35,881 nucleotides of DNA from Acidobacteriota bacterium. GTDB taxonomy: Bacteria; Acidobacteriota; Blastocatellia; Pyrinomonadales; Pyrinomonadaceae. Below, piece after piece: positions 16,236 to 23,338 of this stretch. The stretch lies in the NCBI GenBank assembly GCA_020200155.1, contig JAIVJG010000158.1:1-35881 (forward strand), read 5' to 3'. Position 1 is the first letter of the stretch. Each line of letters begins with the position of its first letter. The position numbers and the translations under genes were made by a program. A model generated the notes under the pieces. That model searched no databases. It had not been told where the DNA came from and worked only from the letters and a program-made list of their open reading frames with translations.

Positions 16236-18419
16236 ATGGACAAAGCCGCCCGTGCCCCAGAGCGTGCTGCCCAACAAGCACCCCCCATTGAAGTGTCCCC
16301 CGAATGGGCCGCTGCACAGGATGCATTGGCCGCCGATTCCGGGCTGGCCCTGCTGCTGGTCGAGGGGCATCAGCCGCCGTCTCTCCACATCTCGAACAAC
16401 AACTCCATCTGCCGCGCCTTTCAGACTTCGCCCACACACGCGCATCGCTGCGACCCCTTCTGCGGAGAAGCATTCGACCGCGCAATGTCCGCGAAGGGGA
16501 AAACGGATTACCGCTGTCACGCCGGACTTCAATGCTTCGCCGCGCCCGCGAGCCGCGAGGACGAAAAGCCGCTGGCGGTCATCGGCGGGCGAGCTTTTCT
16601 GCGGAGCGCGGATTATCGCGCTCTGGCCGAACGCATCCGCACGGGCGACCTGACAGACCTTCTCTCTGCGGAACTCTTCCGTAACGTCGTTTTCGCATCG
16701 CAACAGGATTTGGACGAGCTCGCCTCCCGCGTTGCCGAGGCCGCGAGCGTGCAGTTGAAGTTTGCGCCGGAGCTTGTCGAGAAAGTTAAGTCTAAGCCGA
16801 AGTCGGATGAGAAGGTGAAGACTGATTCATCAAAGAGCGCGCCAGACAAGACATCCGTGGAAAGCGCGGAGACGCACGCCGATGCCGCCGAGCCGCAGGG
16901 AGAGGTACAGGCTGCGCCGCGAGTCAGAAATTTTACTTCAGGCTCGACGTTCAGCGAGGCCTGCGCGGCTGCCGTCAATTCTCTACAGTCCGCACATGGA
17001 TTGAAAAGTCTCGCGCTGATGTTTCGCTCAGACGATCAGTTTCACCCGCTCTGCGTGACCGGGAATTTTAAGACGAAGCCGCCGCGCATCACTCTCAGGG
17101 CGAATGAGATTAAATTGCTTCAGGCCGCGACACACCGCGACTCGATTGCCGTGCCCGCAGGCGGACGCACATCGTCGAAGCACGAAGACGCTGCGGAACT
17201 GTTTCCCCTCGTCATTAACGAAGAGATCAAGGGCGCGCTGCTCGTCGGCGATAAAAATTTGAGCGACGAGCAGCGACAGGCGCTCTCGGCCTTCTGCCGC
17301 GAGATCGCCATGCCGCTTGAGATGCTGCGCCTGCGCGAGGAACTCGAACGGCGCATGCGCGCGGCTACGCACCTGCAAGCCTTCAACGAGATCGTCAACA
17401 CGGCGCAGCCCGACGATGCTTACGCCAGCATTCTTCGGCACTCCACTGACCTTCTGCGCGCAGAGCGCAGTTCGCTCCTGCTCTACGACGAGCGCGCCAA
17501 CGAGTTGTCGGTGAAGGCTGCCGTCGGCCCGCGCGCCGACGTGACGCGCGAGACTCGCATGCGTCTGGGCGAAGGCGTGGCGGGAAGCGTTCTGCGCGAA
17601 GGCCGGCCCGTAGTCGTGCACGAGGTCGGCGCGGGCAACTCCTGGCATCCCGCCCCGGCGGAGCGGAGCTACAAAACAAGCTCGTTCATCAGCTATCCGA
17701 TCATCATCGGCGGTCGCAAGGTCGGCGTGCTCAACATGACGGACAAGGTCGGCGGCGGAGCTTATGACGAATACGACCTCGGCCTGTTGGAGATAATCGC
17801 GCCGCAGATGGCGCTGGCGATTGACCGCGCGGAGTGGCATCAGAAGGCGACGCAATTCCAGTTGCTCTCCATCACAGACCCTCTGACCGGATTGCTCAAC
17901 CGCCGCTACCTCGAAGAGCGCCTCTCGGAAGAGCTTGAGAGGTCGAAGCGCCAGCGTTTCCCGATGAGCTTTCTGATGATGGACATTGACGACTTCAAGA
18001 ATTACAACGACCAGCACGGGCATCAGGCGGGCGACCTCGCGTTGGAGATGACCGCACAGTGCCTGAAAACCGCGCTGCGCTCGGCGGACGTGGCGGCGCG
18101 TTATGGCGGCGAAGAGTTCAGCATCCTCCTGCCGCAGACCTCTCTCTCCGAGGCGCGCGTGATTGCCGAGCGCATCCGCCGTCGCGTCGAGCGGACGCAC
18201 TACCCGCAGGGGAAAGAGCAGCCGCTCGGAGCCGTCACCGTCAGCATCGGTATCTCCGCCTTCGGGCCGCAGACGGACACGCCCGCCAGCGTCATCTACG
18301 CCGCCGACCAGGCTTTATATATCGCCAAGAGTCGCGGCAAAAATTGTGTGGAAGCGTTTGAGCCGACTAACACGCCGGAGGGCGAACAATTGCCCGGCGC
18401 GGAGCGAAATGCCGGATAA
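16236..18419 (+). CDS. PocR-GAF-GAF-GGDEF diguanylate cyclase
   Basis: A predicted cytosolic enzyme of 727 residues that makes cyclic di-GMP from two GTP. Residues about 20-165 match a PocR sensory domain: Cys72-x3-Cys76 and YRCHAGLQCF with Cys94 and Cys100, which may bind a ligand or metal. Residues 180-230 are a Lys/Glu/Pro-rich linker. A divergent GAF-like region (about 235-365) is followed by a clear GAF domain (about 380-540). The GGDEF domain (about 545-705) has DPLTGLLNRRYL, the active-site GGEEF at 624-628 and an intact RxxD product-inhibition site, RSAD at 615-618. There is no membrane segment. The stop overlaps the next gene by 11 bases. It is likely to be active and feedback-inhibited. 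Confidence 0.93.
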   Translation: MDKAARAPERAAQQAPPIEVSPEWAAAQDALAADSGLALLLVEGHQPPSLHISNNNSICRAFQTSPTHAHRCDPFCGEAFDRAMSAKGKTDYRCHAGLQCFAAPASREDEKPLAVIGGRAFLRSADYRALAERIRTGDLTDLLSAELFRNVVFASQQDLDELASRVAEAASVQLKFAPELVEKVKSKPKSDEKVKTDSSKSAPDKTSVESAETHADAAEPQGEVQAAPRVRNFTSGSTFSEACAAAVNSLQSAHGLKSLALMFRSDDQFHPLCVTGNFKTKPPRITLRANEIKLLQAATHRDSIAVPAGGRTSSKHEDAAELFPLVINEEIKGALLVGDKNLSDEQRQALSAFCREIAMPLEMLRLREELERRMRAATHLQAFNEIVNTAQPDDAYASILRHSTDLLRAERSSLLLYDERANELSVKAAVGPRADVTRETRMRLGEGVAGSVLREGRPVVVHEVGAGNSWHPAPAERSYKTSSFISYPIIIGGRKVGVLNMTDKVGGGAYDEYDLGLLEIIAPQMALAIDRAEWHQKATQFQLLSITDPLTGLLNRRYLEERLSEELERSKRQRFPMSFLMMDIDDFKNYNDQHGHQAGDLALEMTAQCLKTALRSADVAARYGGEEFSILLPQTSLSEARVIAERIRRRVERTHYPQGKEQPLGAVTVSIGISAFGPQTDTPASVIYAADQALYIAKSRGKNCVEAFEPTNTPEGEQLPGAERNAG

Positions 18420-20670
18420 GAAGAGCAAAACGCGACGCATCCTCGGACACATCGCGCCGGAATTGTTCGCCGGGCGCGAGGCGGAGTTGCGCGAAATCAC
18501 TTCTCTGGCGGCGCACACGGCGGGGCCGCGCAGCCTGCTCCTGCTCTCCGCGCCTTTCGCAGGCGTCTCGGAACTGCTGCGCCAGTCATACGACAAACTC
18601 TTCGCGCAACGCGGCGGCGCATCGCCAATCTACTTCTCCCTGTCGCGCGGCGATTCGACCCAAGCGGCTGCGCGGCGCTTCCTCCACACGTTCCTGACGC
18701 AACTCGTCGCGCACCGTCGCGAAGACCCGACGCTGATCGCAACTTCGCCGACGCTGCGTGATTTGTTGGAACTGGCCGCGCCGTCCGACTATGAATGGGT
18801 CGAGCGGCTCGTACAGACCTACGAACGCGCGCGGGAAGACGGCGACGAGCGTGCGCTGGTGCGCGCGTGCTTCGGCGCACCGCAGCAGGCGAACGCGCGC
18901 GGCGCGCGCACGGTCGTCATGCTCGACGACGTGCATCTCGCCGCGAACATGAGCGGGGAAGTGGAACTCGGCGCAGAGATCGCGCAGGCCGCAGCGCAGG
19001 CGGACGTGCCTTTCGTGCTCGCGGGTTTGCGCCGCCGTCTGGCGGACGTGCTCAACGGCACTGCCGAGCGTCCGCGACTCGACGGTATGCGGGCGCTGCA
19101 TCTCGAACAACTGAAAAGCGTCGAGGCACGCTCTCTCGTCGAGCAGATAGCGCAGCGCGCGGGCGTGGCGCTCAACGACGAGACGCGCGACCTCATCGTG
19201 CAGCAGTTCGAGGGCAGTCCCTACTTCATCACGGCGCTGGTTCAATCGGCGCTCCTGAGCGGCACTGCGCTGACGAGCTTCCGTGAATTTCAGAAGCTCT
19301 ACGTTGACGAGTTGATGGGCGGGCGCATCAATCGCCGCTTCAACTCTGTGCTCGAAGAAATCGTCCCCTCTGTCGCGCTGCGTCGCAACCTGCTTCGAGT
19401 GCTGCACGAATCGGCGTCGAACGTCGGCGGCAAATCTCCGGTCGAGGCGTGGCTCCGCAGGCTCGTCGTCGAACCGCTCGAACTCGAACGCATCATGGGC
19501 GGGCTGCACATGCGCGAGTTGGCGAGCTTTCACACGACCTTCGTCGAGACAAGCCCCGGCGCAGTGTGGCGCGATTTCCTGCGCGTGAGTTATCGCCTTC
19601 AAGTCGCGGTCGAACCTCGCGCCCTCGTCGTCGCAGACACCCTGGTCGAGACGTTGAAGCGTGCGCCGCAGACGATGGCGCGGCACTATCGTCGCGAGGC
19701 GGCGCTGAAGCTCGGCGACCTGTTGGAACGTTTCGACTTTCAGCGCGTGCCTGCGAGCCTGCTTCACTACGACCGCTTCAGCCGCATGTATCGCGGCGTC
19801 CCAGTCGAAGAAGTGTCCGCCGGCCTCGACGCCGAGACAGACCTGATTCGTCTGCCGCAGGTCGTGCACACGGCAAGCTGCGCGTCCTTCCACCCGCCGA
19901 TACTTCAGGCCTGCGACGAAGAGCGTTGCGCGGTCGCGCACGGCTTCGACTCCAGTTCCTACGCGGACGCGAACGAGGTGGTTTGGATTGCAGTCGAGAT
20001 TGAATCAAAGCTCGAAGCCGGGCGCGCTCTGACCGAAGTCTGGCTCGACCGTCTGGCGCAGGTCGCACAGGCTTGCGGTTTCCATCGCGTGCGCCTGTGC
20101 CTGGTCGCGTCCGAAGGGTTTTCGGCGGAGGCAGTCGAGTTGCTCAACGAGCGAGAGGCTTTCGGCGCGAGCCGCCAACAGCTCGAATTTCTGACGGCGC
20201 GGCTCAGCCCCGGCGCGGCTGCGGAGAGCACGGGCGGCAACGAGTTTGTCATGGAAATCCCGATGGGCGACGATACCGAATTGATCGCCGCGCATACGGT
20301 CGAGCAGATCGCGCGCCGCATGGACTTCCAGCCCGAAGCGATCAACCAGATCAAGACCGCGCTCGTCGAAGCATGCATCAATGCCGCCGAGCACAGTTTC
20401 AGCCCCGACCGTAAAATTTATCAGCGCTTCCGGCTCGAAAATGATAAATTGGTGGTCACGGTTTCGAGTCGGGGGCTGGTCGTCAACCCCATTGCGTCGG
20501 AAAACGGCAATTCGCCCGCAAATCACAGCAACGACAATGAGGCGGGCGAGGGCGCTAAAGGCCGACGCGGTTGGGGTCTCAAGCTCATCCGCACACTGAT
20601 GGACGAGGTTGAGTTCGAGCGGGTTGACGACGGCACGCGGCTACGCATGACGAAGTATCTGCGTAAGTGA
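18409..20670 (+). CDS. Large STAND/AAA-like protein with degenerate P-loop and C-terminal RsbW-like HATPase domain
   Basis: A 753-residue protein with no simple family name. The start at ATG 18409 lies within the 3' end of the GGDEF gene. An earlier in-frame start would put a long stretch over that gene. The N-terminal 360 residues resemble an AAA/STAND ATPase: a Walker A-like SAPFAGVS (residues 47-54) in which Lys is Val53, then Walker B VVMLDDVH (Asp173, Asp174). Residues about 515-585 (Asp520, then Glu532-Ser-Lys534) look like a PD-(D/E)xK-type core, a weak inference. Residues about 610-753 are HATPase_c of the anti-sigma kinase type: N-box Glu654 and Asn658, G2 box GWGL 721-724, but the usual DxGxG is SRGLV near 687-691. 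It probably acts as a switch protein with the STAS protein that follows. Confidence 0.7.
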   Translation: MPDKKSKTRRILGHIAPELFAGREAELREITSLAAHTAGPRSLLLLSAPFAGVSELLRQSYDKLFAQRGGASPIYFSLSRGDSTQAAARRFLHTFLTQLVAHRREDPTLIATSPTLRDLLELAAPSDYEWVERLVQTYERAREDGDERALVRACFGAPQQANARGARTVVMLDDVHLAANMSGEVELGAEIAQAAAQADVPFVLAGLRRRLADVLNGTAERPRLDGMRALHLEQLKSVEARSLVEQIAQRAGVALNDETRDLIVQQFEGSPYFITALVQSALLSGTALTSFREFQKLYVDELMGGRINRRFNSVLEEIVPSVALRRNLLRVLHESASNVGGKSPVEAWLRRLVVEPLELERIMGGLHMRELASFHTTFVETSPGAVWRDFLRVSYRLQVAVEPRALVVADTLVETLKRAPQTMARHYRREAALKLGDLLERFDFQRVPASLLHYDRFSRMYRGVPVEEVSAGLDAETDLIRLPQVVHTASCASFHPPILQACDEERCAVAHGFDSSSYADANEVVWIAVEIESKLEAGRALTEVWLDRLAQVAQACGFHRVRLCLVASEGFSAEAVELLNEREAFGASRQQLEFLTARLSPGAAAESTGGNEFVMEIPMGDDTELIAAHTVEQIARRMDFQPEAINQIKTALVEACINAAEHSFSPDRKIYQRFRLENDKLVVTVSSRGLVVNPIASENGNSPANHSNDNEAGEGAKGRRGWGLKLIRTLMDEVEFERVDDGTRLRMTKYLRK

Positions 20671-20686
20671 GAAGGGAACCTGCCAC

Positions 20687-21079
20687 ATGACACAACCCAA
20701 CCACGCGCACACCGCGCTCAACCCTTTGAGCGACGGTGAGGTCGCGGTCGTCTTCGCGGGAGACTACGTGAACAAGTTGAGCGGCCAGCGCATCGAGCGT
20801 GAATGCAGGCTCAAACTTGAGAGCGGCTACCGCGCGCTCGTCATCAACTTTAAGGGGACGGAGTTGGTCAACAGCATCGGCGTTTCGATCTTGCTCGGCG
20901 TGATTGACATAGCCGAACAGAAGGAAGCGCGCGTCGTCTTTACCAACGTCAACCGCCACACTGTGGAGTTGTTCGAGTTGCTCGGCCTGACGCGCCACGT
21001 CGCGATGGCCGAGAGCGACGATGCTGCGCTCGCCACGCTCTCGGAGTTTGCCGCCCCGTCCCCCCCGCAAGGTCACTAG
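20687..21079 (+). CDS. STAS-domain protein, anti-sigma factor antagonist-like
   Basis: A 130-residue cytosolic STAS protein of the SpoIIAA/RsbV fold. The core runs EVAVVFAGDYVNKLSGQ, ALVINFKGTELVNSIGVSIL, ARVVFTNVNRHTVELFELLGL. In classical antagonists the loop is DSSG, with the second Ser phosphorylated by the partner kinase. Here it is Asn62-Ser63-Ile64-Gly65, so the normal phosphosite is Ile. GAAGGGA precedes ATG 20687. It sits 16 bases after the HATPase-domain gene and 3 bases before the HD-GYP gene. Such neighbours usually form a partner-switching pair, here possibly not controlled by phosphorylation. Confidence 0.85.
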   Translation: MTQPNHAHTALNPLSDGEVAVVFAGDYVNKLSGQRIERECRLKLESGYRALVINFKGTELVNSIGVSILLGVIDIAEQKEARVVFTNVNRHTVELFELLGLTRHVAMAESDDAALATLSEFAAPSPPQGH

Positions 21080-21082
21080 GCT

Positions 21083-22333
21083 ATGCCCGACAGCAGGATG
21101 ACAAAAGTGCTGCACGCCTTCGCGGCGCTCGCCGATCTGGGCGAGGAGATCGCGGAGACGAGCGACTTCGAGGAGATGGTCAGTTCGGCTCTCCACGTCG
21201 TCCTCGGCGCGCTCGGCATTCGTCGCGGCGCAGTGGCCGAGTACGACGCGCGTTTGTCTTTGTTCAGATTCGTCGCCTCGCGTGGACTCGGCGAAGCCCA
21301 TCCCCCGGACGTAGCGTTCACCTGCGACGAAGCAGCCACACACAGAAGCGGCGACGGGCAGTTGAGGCTCGATGCTTCCGCTCTCGAAAAAGAAATCAGG
21401 GCCGCGCTCCCGGACTTGCCCGCCGAGAGCGTGATGCCGCTCGTCGTGCGCGGAGAACTCGTCGGCGTCATCCTTCTGGGCGCGAAGGCCAGCGATGAGG
21501 CTTTCAACGCGGAGGATCACGAACTCGTCCGCACGCTCGGTCGCCACATCGGGGTCGGCCTGCACAATCATCGCTTGCTCCGCGAGCTTGAGCACCGCGC
21601 CGAAGAGAACCGACGGCTCTACGACGACCTGCGCGCGATTTACCAGGACACCGTTCGCGCCTTCGCCGCCGCGATTGACTGCAAGGACAAATACACGCAG
21701 GGCCATTCAGAGCGCGTCGGCAAGTACAGCGAGATTATCGCGCGCGAGTTGGGCTGGGGCGATCAGGAGGTCGAGGGCATCGCCGTCGCCGGCTATCTTC
21801 ACGACATCGGCAAACTCGTCGTTGACCGCGACATCATCAACGCGCCGTACAAAATTGACGCCAAACAATCTTCCGAACTCAATCGCCACCCGGCAGCCGG
21901 CTACGAAATCCTACGGCCCATCAATCATCCTTACGCGGACATCCCCCTGATGGCGCGCTATCATCACGAGCGCATAGACGGTCGAGGCTACCCGGATGGA
22001 TTGAAAGGAGATCAAATCCCGCTCGGCGCAAAGATCGTGACGCTCGCAGACTCTTTCGACGCGATGACTACAGACCGCCCATACAAGCGACGCCGCGCCT
22101 TCGCGGAAGTCATCGAAGATTTCCGTTTCAACTCCGGCAAGCAGTTCGCGCCCGAAGTCGTCATCGCTCTGTGCCGCGCGATTTTGAAGGAAGTCAACGG
22201 TCAAGTCAGACCCAGGCAGATTGTCAAGCTGCTCGGCAAGGGTTATCTGGAATCGGAGCGCGTCCCCGCGATGCTGGAAGAGCTGATCGTCGAACTGGAA
22301 GCCGGGGACACTCTCGCTGCACGACATGGTTGA
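21083..22333 (+). CDS. GAF-HD-GYP cyclic di-GMP phosphodiesterase
   Basis: A 416-residue protein predicted to hydrolyse cyclic di-GMP. An N-terminal GAF-like sensor (about residues 8-170) with a helical linker (LLRELEHRAEENRRLYDDL) leads to the HD-GYP domain (about 190-400). Metal-binding residues are present: HSERV, His240-Asp241 in YLHDIGKL, NRHPAAGYEIL, YHHERIDGRGYPDG with GYP at 302-304, and LADSFDAMTTDRPY. The C-terminal 60 residues are helical and charged. It is the last gene of the operon, 3 bases after the STAS gene, and is followed by a strong terminator. The operon therefore encodes both a maker and a breaker of cyclic di-GMP. Confidence 0.93.
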   Translation: MPDSRMTKVLHAFAALADLGEEIAETSDFEEMVSSALHVVLGALGIRRGAVAEYDARLSLFRFVASRGLGEAHPPDVAFTCDEAATHRSGDGQLRLDASALEKEIRAALPDLPAESVMPLVVRGELVGVILLGAKASDEAFNAEDHELVRTLGRHIGVGLHNHRLLRELEHRAEENRRLYDDLRAIYQDTVRAFAAAIDCKDKYTQGHSERVGKYSEIIARELGWGDQEVEGIAVAGYLHDIGKLVVDRDIINAPYKIDAKQSSELNRHPAAGYEILRPINHPYADIPLMARYHHERIDGRGYPDGLKGDQIPLGAKIVTLADSFDAMTTDRPYKRRRAFAEVIEDFRFNSGKQFAPEVVIALCRAILKEVNGQVRPRQIVKLLGKGYLESERVPAMLEELIVELEAGDTLAARHG

Positions 22334-22374
22334 GAGGTTGCGTCAGATTTGCGAGACTCTTCGGGGTAAACAAT

Positions 22375-22408
22375 AAAGGCGGCTCGCCGATTCTGACGAG
22401 CCGCCTTT
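22375..22408. terminator. Bidirectional rho-independent terminator
   Basis: AAAGGCGGCTCG (22375-22386) pairs perfectly with CGAGCCGCCTTT (22397-22408) over 12 base pairs with a 10-base loop. A/T runs at the stem ends serve both strands. It lies between the convergent HD-GYP gene and the minus-strand FHA gene. Confidence 0.9.
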
Positions 22409-22451
22409 GCTTTATGAACATTTCACCCGACCCTGCGAGCGCGGGCATAGT

Positions 22452-23303
22452 TCACTTCGGTTGTATGCGTAGGGAATAGCTCGCCATCTCGATCTTTTCG
22501 TCCGGGTGAACCTCGACGCGCTCTTCGCGTGGAAGCTCGCGCCCGCCCACGAGCGTCGGATTCCTGCCTTTCGGCGTCAGCCAGAAGCGGCCTTCCTCGT
22601 CGCACGCAAGCGTTGCATGCAGGCGACTGACTTCCGGGTCGCCCTTGATCGGCAGATCAACCGCGACTGATTTCGAGCCGCGTCCCACGGAAATGTCGGG
22701 CTTCGAGACGGGGAGGACATTCTGTCGCACGCCGTTGCGCCACACCTCTACGCTGTAGAGTTCAACCGGCGGGCGCGAGCTGACCATCGTCACTTCGCTT
22801 TCGAGCGCCCCGGTGTCGTTCTGCGACTGCGATTGTTCCGCCCCGGAACATTCCTCGGTGGATGGGCGCGTCGTGACCATCGTGTGCCCGCCCTCGCCCG
22901 AATCCCAGACGGGTTGCACGCGAAACTCTCCCCTGTTAAGCGTGCCGTCAACGCGAAGTTCGACGGCGAAGGATTTGGTGGCAAGCTGTGTCGTGCCGCT
23001 CAACTCGCGCGCACGCTCCGAGAGCACGTAGAAGAGTCCCTGTTCGAGTCCGCGACGCTTCTCGCCCTGCCACTCTTTGTCGTCGTCGTTCGAGAGGTAG
23101 ACGATATATTCCGGCGGAATGTAGGTCGGCCCGCCCGGCGGCGTGAACATCTCGCGCTGCATCACGGCCTCGACCTCGCGCGCCACCTTCACCAGAAACT
23201 CTTCCCAGACGCGGCGCGGACGCGATTGCTCGTCCACTTCCGCGAGCGGGTCGTTAGCGGCCTCGCCGTCAATCCACTTGCGAATCGAATCAAGTAAACC
23301 CAC
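22452..23303 (-). CDS. FhaA-like protein: DUF3662-type N-terminus and FHA phosphothreonine-binding domain
   Basis: This 283-residue protein probably binds phosphothreonine on targets of the kinase encoded just upstream. GTG 23303 is preferred over GTG 23315 because GAGGTGA lies 8 bases before it and because VGLLDSIRKWIDG fits the family N-terminus. Residues about 25-140 resemble the FhaA N-terminal domain (VWEEFLVKVAREVEAVM, PPEYIVYLSNDD). A Ser/Thr/Glu-rich linker contains two TMVxxRP repeats (near residues 141 and 172). The C-terminal FHA domain has SVGRGSK (Gly207), and SRLHATL with Ser226, Arg227 and His229. The usual NGT turn is replaced by NPTLVGG. It is the last gene of the wall/phosphorylation cluster. 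Confidence 0.85.
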   Translation of the reverse strand: MGLLDSIRKWIDGEAANDPLAEVDEQSRPRRVWEEFLVKVAREVEAVMQREMFTPPGGPTYIPPEYIVYLSNDDDKEWQGEKRRGLEQGLFYVLSERARELSGTTQLATKSFAVELRVDGTLNRGEFRVQPVWDSGEGGHTMVTTRPSTEECSGAEQSQSQNDTGALESEVTMVSSRPPVELYSVEVWRNGVRQNVLPVSKPDISVGRGSKSVAVDLPIKGDPEVSRLHATLACDEEGRFWLTPKGRNPTLVGGRELPREERVEVHPDEKIEMASYSLRIQPK

Positions 23304-23310
23304 TGTTATA

Positions 23311-23318
23311 CTCACCTC
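23311..23318 (-). promoter_or_regulatory. Ribosome binding site that selects GTG 23303 for the FHA gene
   Basis: On the minus strand GAGGTGA(G) spans 23318-23311, 7-8 bases before GTG 23303. The other possible GTG (23315) lies inside this site, which makes it a poor start. Confidence 0.65.
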
Positions 23319-23338
23319 ATCTGATTGGATATCGAAAT

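Noticed and set aside
17028-18200. Minus-strand open frame of 390 codons opposite the GGDEF gene
   Set aside because: No family motifs and biased composition. The plus-strand frame has clear GAF and GGDEF signatures.
18586-19941. Long minus-strand open frame (451 codons) opposite the AAA/HATPase gene
   Set aside because: Its translation is Arg/His/Val-rich without recognisable motifs and lies antisense to a well-supported gene. Long antisense frames are common in GC-rich DNA.
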